Source: Cystobasidiopsis lactophilus
Lineage: Eukaryota; Basidiomycota; Agaricostilbomycetes; Agaricostilbales; Chionosphaeraceae
Length of the DNA stretch: 64,000 nt
Direction of reading: 5' to 3'
Assembly: GCA_001599975.1 (NCBI GenBank)
Contig: BCIO01000001.1
Location: 5,262,570 to 5,326,569 of the forward strand
This document shows, piece after piece, positions 1 to 9,639 of this stretch. Numbering within the stretch: the first letter of the stretch is position 1; the number at the start of each line of letters is the position of its first letter. The position numbers and the translations under genes are program-made. The notes under the pieces were generated by a model that saw only the letters and a program-made list of their open reading frames with translations, was not told where the DNA came from and did not search any database.

Positions 1-857
1 GGTGCCCAAGCTGCTGAGAAGGCCCGCTTGCCTTTGACCGGCCCGCCCTTTTCGGTGTAGTCGCCCCCGTTGAACCCGTCCGAGTTCAAGAGGGCTTGGC
101 GGACGGCTTGAATGAAAGCGATGTTGTGCTGTGAAACGCAGAACTTTCGTGAGCTTGGAGGAGTAAGCTAAAGTGGTGAGCGCACGCACAGGTGAGGTCT
201 CAGCGGACGAAGCCAAGACGACCAGCTTGTCGACGTAGGAAGGAAAGAGAACACCAAAGTGGTAGGAAACCCCTCCGCCCATGGAGTAGCCAATACAGGC
301 TTTGACTGTGGAGCGCTGCCCTTGCAGTCGCCGTTTCGACTCTGAGAAAGGCAAGCGAACCCACGATGATCGACCCCAAGGCTGTCCGCTAGCAGCTTGT
401 ACGCTCTGTGTCCGTTTGCTCAAAAGGCATCCTAAATAGGATGAAGGAGGAGCCAGAGCACACCTTGCATTATCAACGTGCGAGATCAAGGGAAACCTCG
501 GGCCATCAAAAGGTGCAGGAGTGTTCGACGGGCTTGAGCTCTGCGAGATCCTCTTTGACGGGTTTATTCGTCTAGAATAGAGTGGAAGAGAAGCCTCACT
601 TCAGATCCGCCGATCAAGCCGACCAACACGACGAACGCCTTGTCGCCGTCCAACACTCTTCCCGGCCCAATCAAATGCGACAAGGTGTTGTCCACTCTCC
701 CACCATAGCAAGTCGAGAGCAAGAACTTGTCCGAGGCCGAAGCTGAGCCCCAAGTGGCGTAGGCCAGAACCAACTCGGGGAGCACCACGCCCGAGTGCAG
801 CTGGAAGTTGGGCGAGCGGAAGTACTCGACTTTAGCGCCGTTCGGAGCAGCTGGCAT
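1..857 (-). CDS. Alpha/beta hydrolase of the homoserine O-acetyltransferase (MET2-like) family, 3' end outside the window
   Basis: The protein starts at 857 with MPAAPNGAKVEYFRS and is cut off by the left window edge. It is read through several short introns. After the first exon, which ends in GLIGGSE, come a segment reading SSSPSNTPAPFDGPRFPL, the nucleophile elbow CIGYSMGGGVSYHFG near 290-250, and at the edge a segment HNIAFIQAVRQALLNSDG. The GxSxGG elbow and the LSTCYGG...LIGPG...LDGDKAFVV block are typical of the homoserine/serine O-acetyltransferase family, which acetylates an amino or hydroxy acid using acetyl-CoA; some fungal members are uncharacterised hydrolases. The catalytic Ser is present, while the Asp and His would lie beyond the edge. 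The exact substrate cannot be told from this fragment. Confidence 0.75.
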
Positions 858-1803
858 TTTGCTATGGTTGTTGAGAGTTGACAGGCATCCCTGGGCAGGG
901 TTAGGCGCGATAGAACACGGGCAGCGGAGATGCGGTCGGGTCGCCCGAAACGTGCTTGTTGGCTGGTTTGAGGGCTCGTCTGGGCCACTACTGAAGCATG
1001 GAGACCTTTAAGTGCTCGGGAAAGACAAGATCAGCATCTGAGCAGGGCAGGTCAAGACGGGGCAGGTGGCGGCAGGATCATGCCAGCTCGGGCTTCAGAC
1101 GCAGCAGACGGCGGCTCGCTAGGCTGGCCGGCCGATCCGCGCTGTGAGCAGAGCCATCTGCGCGCAGAGAGGTACCCCCCAAAGCCAAAGACGAAGGTTC
1201 AGGACAGACCGCAGCGAGACGCCAATCCAAGTCTTAGGCGACGCCAGCTTGCCCGCCGCTCGTCTGGTCAGGCAAGACCCACGCGTTGGACCGCCACAGC
1301 CAGCATTAGTCGAGCGTTGAGTGATCCATAACTGCTTAGACCGATAGGCGCGGGCTCGACTGGGTGGCGGCCGTCGGTCTCCAACTTCAGGGCCGCCAGG
1401 ATGGGTTGGACCTTGACGTCGATGCCGCTACTCAATTGTGCTTTGGATGTTTGCCGACCTAATGCTCACCTGTAATCATGCTGTTCCAAATGTGAGGGGC
1501 GATATGATATGGGCCCCTTTGCTGCTGCTCGGTGGCGTTTGAATGATCTCCGTTGGCTGCTTTGGTTCGGCGGCTCGTGTTGGGCTTTCCAAGACGGCCG
1601 ACAGTTATTGTCATGGCATGCAATTGAGCTGGAAGCGCTTGAAATCCGTTCTCAAGAGCCAAACTGTTTCATTACAGGCCTATCTACGCCTTCTCGTGTC
1701 TCAGCTGCCCGACCTAGTCCTGACAAGGCCTCTCTTGCTCCTGTATTGTTACCTTCCCGCCAGCCTGCTCGCTTTTTTCCCTTGTTCCTGCTACCTCCAA
1801 CCC
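858..1803. other. Intergenic, divergent promoter region
   Basis: It separates the minus-strand acetyltransferase-like gene from the plus-strand small gene at 1804. Short open frames on both strands have no recognisable protein character. I see no RNA gene or repeat here. Confidence 0.5.
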
Positions 1804-2162
1804 ATGGCGCCCACCACCAAGTCCAAGCGCAAGCCCGCCAACGTGGTCTACCGAACCGCCGTCGATACCAGCGGCACACGCCACACCGAGGCCTGGTTTT
1901 GGATAGCTTGGTTCAGAGTCCATCCGAAGACAGCCAAGAGAGAGGAGGGCATAGGCAATGGGGACACTTTTGTTCTTACCAACCCAAGCAAGACTGAGGC
2001 CGGGGAGCATGTGTGCGAATGCTGTTAGTACCATCTTTGTGGACGCGCTTGGCTGCCCACACTGAATTCACAGGGAAGAATCCACACTGGCACGACCACC
2101 CCATGCTTGCATACAACGCATACAAAGCAGAGAAGGAAGGCCTGCCCGAGCCTACATTCTAG
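1804..2162 (+). CDS. Possible small complex I (NDUFB2/AGGG-like) subunit, spliced
   Basis: An ATG at 1804 opens a basic N-terminus (MAPTTKSKRKPANVVYRT) followed by TEAWFWIAWFRV. That resembles the WFWI-W core of the single-span AGGG/NDUFB2 subunit of mitochondrial NADH dehydrogenase. A downstream open segment before the stop at 2160-2162 reads GKNPHWHDHPMLAYNAYKAE, with His/Trp-rich character that fits the tail of such subunits. At least one intron must lie between them, probably ending in CACAG near 2080, but I could not fix the donor. The family assignment rests on one short motif and could be wrong. If right, the product would sit in the mitochondrial inner membrane as an accessory subunit of complex I. 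Confidence 0.3.
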
Positions 2163-2526
2163 GACTGAGCAACTCAGGAGCGCCTGACTTGTACTTTTCC
2201 CATATCTCGCTCTAGCATGTAGTCTCGAATCACTACTTCTTCACTTGTTAACTCCAACCTTTTTCGATTGCGCCACCCAGTCTGAAGAGCCATGGCTCGC
2301 CGCAGAATGGCAATGCCTGTCGCGCCTTCTCTCATTCGATTGTCGTTGACAGCTGGCAGTGAGGCCGATGGCTTTGACGTTCATCTCCCATAAATGCTGA
2401 AACATCGCCTCATTTCGTCTTTCCAACTTGGCTCGCTCAGGACCACCGGCATGGCTGATATTGAACTTGTGAAACGTTCTCTGTGCTGATAGAGAAGTGG
2501 ACAGGCCGTCATGTCCCCATCTTTCG
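2163..2526. other. Intergenic
   Basis: The region lies between two convergent genes and probably holds both 3' untranslated regions. I found nothing else in it. Confidence 0.5.
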
Positions 2527-3875
2527 TCAACCAACCATCTTGCCGCTCGTGTCCGGCCCGATCGCGAAGCCCTTCCTGACCACCTCGACGTCCTTCGCAT
2601 CCTGCTGCAGCGTCTGGCTCAGGTAATCGAGCGTCCTCTGCTGCTGCCCCAACACCTCCAGCACTTTGCCCAGCTCCTCCTCGTTGCTCACCGCCCACTC
2701 CCCTTGCGCGTTCGGGTTGTGGTGGGAGAGCTTGGACTTCTTCTGGGACGCGGCGACCCAGAGCTCGTTGAGCTTGATCTGCATTCGGCCAGACACCAAG
2801 CCAGGCCCGGCGTCTTCGAGCAGGAAAGCGGCTTCGGCTGGTCGTTTGCCGGTGAACTCTGAGGCGAGCGAGTCGATCTGGAGCTTGAGCGCGTCCTCCT
2901 CGGGCTTGAGCGGCATAGACCGGGAGGGCGTCAAGGCTTGAACGCGGGCGACGAGGGAGACGAGCCGTAGGGAGAGGGCGTTTTGCTCGTGCAAGGCTTT
3001 GCGGATTCGGAGGCTGGTTTGTAAGGAGTACAGGGACGAAAGCTGGCGTAATGAGTTCGCGAATTCCTGTTCGTCGCGTTTGGCCTCAGACTCTCGTGCT
3101 GGCAAGATCTGAAAGTGGGGAGGACGAACATTGAGCTTCTCTGAGTGCCTCGCGGCCAATTCCTGCTGCTGTTGTGCTCGCTTGACGAGTGCGTCGAAGC
3201 CCACGATGAGATGCGGCATGAGATTTGCAGGGTCGGGGTTGTCCCTCGTAGCCTGATGCCAGAGAGGGGCGTCGACATCTTGCGGCCCTCGCTGGTGGCC
3301 ATGCTGGGCGACGTATTGCTTTCGAGCCGGGTCCATCACATTGAAAACGTAGTACTGAAGCTACTGTGAGCATCAATGTAGCGTCCATAACGACGAAGAC
3401 GGACCTTGAACTGGCAGTCGGCCGAGTTGGGGTCCCACGCCCTTTGAAGCGCCGCCAACCGCTCGCTGATGGGCGTCTCCACTTGGTTGGGCCCTCCCAA
3501 GAAGCTCTGTGCCATGGTTACCCCCTGTTGCTGCAGGCTGGGACCAGGGGAGGGCGCGGCGAGGGAGGAAGGCGACGCAAAAAGGGAGCCGCCTAAGATC
3601 GTGCTACCTTGCTGCTGTTGCTGCTGCTGCTGGGGCTTGGGCGCGCCAAACAGTGAGCTGCCAGCGCCAAATGCATTGCTCGTTGTCGGCGCTGCTGGAG
3701 CCGGCGAACCGAAGCTGAAGGCGGGCGTCGACGTCGACTGAGCTGCACTCGAAGCTGCCGGTGTCCCGAAGCTGAACGCTGGCTGCTGTTGCTGTTGCTG
3801 CTGCGGCGTGCCAAAGCTAAACGCAGGTGCTGCTGCTGGAGCTGGCGTCGCTGGCTTGCCAAAGGAGAATGCCAT
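2527..3875 (-). CDS. NUP57: Nucleoporin of the Nup57/Nup54 family (FG nucleoporin)
   Basis: Two exons, 3875-3405 and 3354-2527, flank a 50-base intron and encode about 432 residues. Residues 1-120 are an FG-repeat region with many FSFG and FG motifs separated by Gln, Ala and Pro tracts. The join restores DCQFK-YYVFNVMDPARKQYV, the conserved start of the structured part in Nup54/Nup57. The rest is helical and coiled-coil-like, ending in GPDTSGKMVG. In the family this part forms the Nup62-Nup54-Nup58 (yeast Nsp1-Nup57-Nup49) heterotrimer in the central channel of the nuclear pore, and the FG region binds transport receptors. The start MAFSFGKP is typical because FG repeats begin at once. The order and length suit a fungal Nup57; Nup49 is less likely given the VxDP block. 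Confidence 0.85.
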
Positions 3876-4640
3876 GCTGGCTCTGCGTTGGAGGGCAAGC
3901 GGATGGGCGCGCAGAGCGAGTCAACGGATTTTTGTTGACTTTTGGGAGGGCTTCCAAATCCCACTAAGACATTGCAGGATCTATATGACAGCCCTTATGG
4001 ACCACATTCGCGTCAAATGGCCGCGGGAAAGGCCGGGGAATGCGAGGAGAGGGCAGCATCGGCAGTGTTGCCACCACAGCCTTGGTTCGCGAAGGGAGCG
4101 GCAGACATACCATTGTCATAAAAGCTTGTGTAAGCAACCAAAGCAAGAGGGGGAGACTGCGAAAGGTCAAGGCGGGCGCGTGCTGAACTTTGAACCTGGT
4201 GCGACTCACACTTGCCGCCCAGCCACGATTGGTGGTTCGAGCCTGCACCTGATGTAGTAGGTGCATGATACTCGATGAAGGCTTGGTGTTTCTGGGAGGA
4301 AGTATTTGTGTTTTGTATCAGCCAAAGAACTTCGAGCTCCAGTGCCGCGCTGAACAGTGGCGACTGAAACCCACCTGGGCTGCACGCTGCTGTGAACTTG
4401 CAAATGGATGATAATCGTATATTCACATTCGTCTAGGATGTCGAGTCTTCTCTGTCTCAGTGACGCAGGGCACAATCCACAAAATCGACCATCACCAGAG
4501 ACTGCAGTTTGATGGCGCCATCGTCGGTCGGGGAAAAGTAAACGCTCTTTGTGTCAGCAGTTGGAGGGAGCCTTCAGAACTTTCTGACGTTTCGGGAACC
4601 ATGAGCAGCCCGACAATTCACATGCTTTAGACGGAAACGG
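3876..4640 (-). other. Unresolved region, perhaps a small spliced minus-strand gene (about 4426-4013)
   Basis: No single long frame convinces. On the minus strand, a segment ending in SNHQSWLGGK abuts a GTGAGT-type donor near 4211. After an acceptor near 4120, the same strand reads YDNGMSAAPFANQGCGGNT and stops at 4013, which looks like the C-terminal end of a small protein. I could not find a matching first exon. It may also be only the upstream region of the NUP57 gene. Confidence 0.2.
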
Positions 4641-4814
4641 ACACTTGCTCTGTGCTTACGCAGTAGAGCAGAACAAGGGAAAGGGACCCGCAAGTACCAT
4701 TGTGTGTACGAGAGGCTATTCACCAAGACGAGTCGGACCGCAGACTTGCATGGCGGCCGGCCAGCTGCCTTTCAAAGAAGCAAGTTTGAGTCAGCGCCCA
4801 GTCCCATGGTTGCT

Positions 4815-5545
4815 TTATTGCGCTGTCTTCGGACTGGCCTTCATAAGAGATCCCAGAGATTCAAAGCCATACGCAAAGAGTAGGCAGAAGCCCGTCCATA
4901 GTGCGACTTCGAGCAGGAAGAAGAATCCATCCTTAGGGGTACCCCCGCCAGGGTGCCCCTCTCGGGGCTGCCCTCTAAGAGGGATTCCAAGACGAATGAC
5001 GTTTACAGTTAAGCCTTTAGAGGCCTGTGGATGGATCAATGTCGAGGAAAGAGGTTGTTTTGGAAGGTGGCGGCGTGAGCGACTTTTGCCGATCGCCTGC
5101 TCCATCTCAGCTCGAAGTTTGGAGTTCGAGTATCAATCCAATGCTTGCTGAAGGCCCTTGATTCGATCGTGACTTGTGTTGAGTGTCTCAAGGAAGGTCC
5201 TGAGCTAGTTGCCGCTGCGTATCTCAGTCCGTCGAGCTTGCATTGACCTTTTGCCACTTGCTGCTGCCATGGACCACTCAAAGTTTTCGCACTCTGCCAC
5301 TTACGTTCTTTAGAGCTGAAATGGATGTCAGAGTATGCCCGCAGGGTTTTGGCATGTGACGAGAAGCAGGAAAAGTAGCTACTGAGCACTGGAGACGCAT
5401 TCCGGACCGTGTTATCGCTTGATGCGAGCATTTTCTTCTTTTCCGTGGCCCATGCACTCTGAGACAACGTATTTGCTGAACCAAGCTCAAGGTATGGTGG
5501 CGGAAAAGGTTGCAGGGCTCGTATTGAACAGACTGGCGCGGGCAA
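4815..5545 (-). CDS. Possible spliced minus-strand gene with a C-terminal membrane segment (unresolved)
   Basis: Two open pieces look protein-like. One, ending at a GTAAGT donor near 5309, contains MLASSDNTVRNASPVLSSYF and a serine/alanine-rich stretch. The other, ending in a stop at 4815, carries a hydrophobic segment FLLEVALWTGFCLLFAYGF followed by ESLGSLMKASPKTAQ. The intervening sequence would have to be removed by at least one intron whose boundaries I could not settle. Between them lies a G/C-rich stretch with short palindromes near 4938-4985. No family is recognised. If real, it would be a small membrane protein. Confidence 0.25.
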
Positions 5546-6094
5546 CCTCTTTTCGCTCTATCTCATACACCTCGTCTTCTGTGACCCTCAAACTTCTCCC
5601 AATCATTTTTTAATGTAATACAAACATAATGAGCGCCGGGGCACCATGGCGTGGGTACCGTTAGCGGGGGGTGGAAGAAGAAGCAAATTTCGAGACCAGG
5701 AGCAGTTTGAGACATATTTCTGGAGCGGAGACGCATTTTGGAACATTTTTAGAGCATAAGCATCATTCTGCTGGCCTCAGACTCGATGGAAGACATCGGA
5801 CGTCCCTCTCCGAAAGCCCAAGCCGCCACCTCGACCAAAATTTTCGGCTCCCACTTCGGATCCCATGTCTTGCCCTTCGACAGCCAAATAGCCTCTGTTT
5901 CGCTCAACTTGCTTGCTAGACGTTATCCCAGTGGCCATATGTAATGCCTGGCACATGGAAGCGCGACATGACGAGGGAAACGCATTTCTTCGGCTGCCCA
6001 ATCTGGCATCCCTGCTCGAGGCGGCGGGGCATCACCTGTTCTGCCTTTGTTTGAGTGCTTTTGATCCTGCTCAACGATTTTGACTGCGATAAAT
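5546..6094. other. Intergenic upstream of the dehydrogenase
   Basis: No coherent exon is seen on either strand. It presumably holds the promoter of the plus-strand dehydrogenase that starts at 6095. Confidence 0.45.
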
Positions 6095-7316
6095 ATGGCC
6101 TGGAATCCGCTCGGGGATCACACTGGCACGGCCGACAGCTATCAGCCCAATTCCAAGCCCCATGCCGGCAAGGTCTTTGTCATTACTGGGGTGCGTTTTG
6201 CCATCCCTCAGTACCGCTTCAGCACCTCAGTTGAATGGGTCGATAGGCCAGCGGGGGCATTTGTGAAGCGGCGGCCATAATCTTTGCCAAAGAAGGCGCC
6301 ACTCTCGCCCTGTGGGATATTGCGGCTCCCGGACTGGAGAGCACCAAGGCTCAAGTCGAGGCCGTTGGCGGGAAAGCGACCATCCACACCGTCGACGTCT
6401 CCTCCGGCCCTTCCGTCGAATCTGCTATGAATGACACGATCGCAGCCCACGGCAAAGTAGACGGCATGCTCAATGGCGCCGGAGTTCTGCATAAAAAGCA
6501 AGTCGGTATCGCGGACGTGGATGACGACGACTTCAATAGAGTCATGAACATCAATTTTGGTGGCGTCAAAGAGAGCATGAAGTATGGCTTGAGGCATATG
6601 AAAGCCGGTGGCAGCATCGTCAACATCGCCAGTGCTGCTGGTGTTTGGGCTCAACCCCTAGGTAAGTGACTTATTGAGTTCAAAAGGGTATCTAGTGAGG
6701 CTATATGGCGTGTGAGCACAGGCTCCGCATATTCAGCGTCGAAAGCCGCCGTCATTTCCTTGACAAAAGTCGCCGCAAAAGATTATGGTGCTCAGTAAGC
6801 GCTACTCCTCATCTTGGTCCCGCATAGAACAGAGCGCTGATGGTTCTCTTCAGAGGAATCCGGGTCAACGGTGCGCGCCTTTCTTGCTCCGTCCTCCTCA
6901 GCCACTTGTGCTTAATGTCTTCCGACAGCCATCTGCCCTGGGCCTATTCTCACCAAAAGTGACCATCTCATTTGTTCGTAACAGCAGATCGAGCTAACCA
7001 GATGTCTGGCAGTGTTGAAAGCCTGGGTTGATGAGGGCAAGATGGATTTGAAGGGTCCCGCTGAGATTACCAACCTCAAGCGCTGTTCGTGCTCTGCGTC
7101 ACTCTCCCAAGAGCTGATCACTGACTGGTTTCTGGTCTGGATATAGGCGCTGATCCGTCAGAGATGGCGCACATTGCGTCCTTCTTGCTTTCGGACCGAG
7201 CATCTTACCTCACAGGAACGGCCATCATGTGCGATGGTGGGTTTCCAACTTCCTCTTCGCAATCAATGGGAATGGCATCTCAATCCGAATCTCTAAAAGC
7301 TGGATTTCACTCATAA
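6095..7316 (+). CDS. Short-chain dehydrogenase/reductase (SDR), classical type
   Basis: The model starts MAWNPLGDHTGTADSYQ at 6095 and runs through about six introns (the first is 6191-6246, then introns begin at 6662 and 6795 and near 6866, 6951 and 7092). The first join restores the cofactor loop VITGASGGICEAAA, a form of TGxxxGxG. Further classical SDR marks follow in order: LNGAG (NNAG variant), the catalytic Ser in GGSIVNIASAAG, the YSASK catalytic Tyr/Lys, GIRVNA, CPGPILTK and, near the end, the C-terminal LTGTAIMCDGG. The enzyme would use NAD(P)H to oxidise or reduce a small alcohol or ketone in the cytosol; the substrate cannot be inferred. The acidic residue at the end of strand 2 (ALWDI) suggests NAD(H) preference. 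The predicted stop is at 7314-7316 after a serine-rich tail. Confidence 0.8.
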
Positions 7317-7617
7317 CCTGGTGGCGGGAAGCTCGGTGGCGCAGATCGATGAAAGGACGGCTCGAGCAACATGCTCGTAGAATTGTCAATTACACAAGGA
7401 TAGCCCAACGACATTTTGTATCAGACAAGGGCAAAGTAGACGTGATTCATCTCCTCCGTCTGCCAGCCCGTTGCGGTGGGTGATGTGGTCACGAGAATTC
7501 CCCAGTGCAGCAGAAAGCGCATTCGCCGAGCTCGACAAGTGGTTGCGAGCGCTCGTCCTAAGCTCCAGTACAAACGATGCAAAAGGAAGACTTAGATGCA
7601 AGGCGAATACGAGTGGC
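7317..7617. other. Convergent intergenic region
   Basis: It lies between the 3' ends of the dehydrogenase (plus) and the kinase (minus). I see no separate gene. Confidence 0.5.
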
Positions 7618-9203
7618 CTAAGCAAGGGCCGACCTCCCCATCCAGCCGCTGCACGCCCGCCTAATCCTCTCCCAGCTAGAGGCGCGCTTGGTGGTAGGCC
7701 TCGAGAGGCGCAGCGACGCTGGTGGGCTACCACCGAAGCTGGAGCTCCCTCCCGGGCTGACGGTGGAAGGCGAGCTCGGAGTCGAGGGCGCGTTTTTGCC
7801 ACCAGACTGGTTTTGGTGAATCCGGCCTAGGTCAGTTGTGTGAGAGACCACATGCATCTAATTAACGAAGAAGTGAAGCACACCTTGCCACGCCACCAAG
7901 CGCGAGTAGAGCTGCCTAAAGTGATTCGGCCTGCAATGCCGAAATGAAACTGGGTTCGAGAACAAACGACAAAACAGCGCTTACTGCTCGGAGAAAACCA
8001 AGTTGCGGACCTTGCGTTCGCTTAGGTTGGACAGGATCTTGAGGTCCTCGATGTGGCGTTGGTCCGCCAGGCCTGTGATTGGCTCGAGTTGTTGTTCAAA
8101 CGCGGGCGCTGTCCCGCAGTTCACGCCAAGCAGGAGCGGATCGGCCAGCAAGTCGTCAATCTGTGGCGTGGGACAATGAGCGACACGTCGTATGTGATAA
8201 AAAGAGGGGCCCACCTTCGGCCGAGCCGTTGGGTCCTTCGACATCATGGAGGAGATCACGATTTTCCAACCAAAAGGAATCTCCTTTTCCCGGTGTCGGT
8301 CGAGGTCCGACAGTTCAAGCATATCCTTTATGACGTCTTCGGCAGGGCAAAGCGGAGGGTCGACACCCGTCAACAGTTGGAAAAGAACGACGCCAGCAGC
8401 GTGGACGTCAGCCGCCGCTCCATCGTAGAAAGCCTTGCCGACTTCGGGGGCCGCGTAAGGTGCCGTCCCCATACCATCCTCGACCCAGCCATAGGGCGAG
8501 AACTTGCTAAGACCAAAATCGGTAATCTTCAGTTCGCCCTCCAGACTGAGCAAAAGGTTGCCGAGGCTGAGGTCGGTATGATAGATGCCCAAGCGGTGGC
8601 AGTGCTGTAGACCGAGCAAGCTTGGAATGGGCAAGGTGAGTCATTTGTCCAAGCACAGACCAAAAAGTCGGCCGCTTACAGTTGTTTGAACAATCTGAAA
8701 CGAACTCGCACGTGTACTCGCGCCCGTGAAGGCAGGCATGGTCCCACATATTCCATCCAAAAACGAGTTCCAGCACCATGTACCTGTGAGAGACGGCATT
8801 CCTCAGATTGGGCCGGCACCAAGGCCAAAATCCAAGGTCTTACAGCTTGTCACCAGTATTGAGGTAGTCGTACATGCGAACAACATTGTCGTGATCGAGC
8901 ACCTTGAAGCATGTCACCTCGTTCTGGACAGTTTCAAGGACCCCGGGAACCATCGAGCCGACCGCGTGGACGATTTTGACAACGGCCCAGCTCGAATCGT
9001 TCTGGTTCCAGGCTGCAATGATAGAGCCTAGAGTGCTGAATGTAAGCTTAAGCGACCCAACGGCACTGAGGTAGCTCACCGTAAGCGCCGGAGGCGAACG
9101 CTTCCTCCTCCAACTTCCAGGGGCCGATGGTGACGACCTTGCCGGCTTCATCAATAACGCACTTCGCGCCTTTATCGGAAAGGAGGATTCCAGAGGATGG
9201 CAT
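7618..9203 (-). CDS. Atypical serine/threonine protein kinase with a Ser/Pro-rich C-terminal tail
   Basis: The ATG at 9203 opens MPSSGILLSDKGAK. The first exon ends in FASGAY and joins GSIIAAWN, giving a degenerate Gly loop. Then come the VAVK-type lysine in WAVVKIV, LELV in the hinge, the catalytic loop HTDLSLGNLLL, the metal-binding DFG in ITDFGLSKF, APYAAPEVG, and DVHAAGVVLFQLLTG of the F helix. So the HRD arginine is Thr and the usual catalytic-loop Lys is Ser, while Asp and Asn are kept. An apparent stop at 7981 lies just inside a GTAAGC intron (7984-7931): splicing joins SEQ to PNHFRQLYSRLVAW (exon 7930-7884), then 7826-7618, a Ser/Pro-rich tail ending RACSGWMGRSALA. The middle junctions (about 8700-8620) are less certain. 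It looks CAMK-like, but no specific subfamily is claimed. Confidence 0.75.
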
Positions 9204-9639
9204 TGTTGGCCGTTGCGACGTTGGTGTGAAATCTTCGGGTAAAGCAGCACGCAGCGGTGTTTTGCAATGCCAGAGTTCGGGTTGGTCGGAGCGTGAGGAT
9301 GTCAGTGAGTCGAAAGAAGAGCGATGGGCGTCGACGGTGGACGAAAGGGAGCAAGGTACTCTCGGCTGTCCCCCAAAAAAATCGAACGGCGAAAGGCTCG
9401 TGAAATCGCTTTTCCAACGGTCGCCCCGCCACCAACGACTTCCGCATCACAGCGGGCGCTAGTATGACATCAACCCGAGGTCTTGTTTAATTTGGGACTC
9501 GAGACGCCAAGTTGTTCAAGTCGGAAGTAGATAGAACGGCCGGTGGTGGCTTCGGGGCGAGTGCGTTCCACACCGGCGACTGCTCGCAAACGGTCAGCGC
9601 CTGTTACTGGACTTAGAACAGAGCAACAACTCATACCGC
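9204..9639. other. Intergenic upstream of the kinase gene
   Basis: It lies between the kinase start and the COG8 stop, both on the minus strand, and would hold the kinase promoter. An open frame that runs upstream of the kinase ATG lacks domain character and is probably 5' leader. Confidence 0.5.

Noticed and set aside
4225-4250. GGTTCGAGCC, like a tRNA B box
   Set aside because: No matching T-arm stem, acceptor stem or A box at the right distance. The same applies to GGTTCGAACTC near 40008.
9172-9450. N-terminal extension of the kinase upstream of 9203
   Set aside because: The open frame is out of phase with the kinase start and has no domain; it is likely leader sequence.
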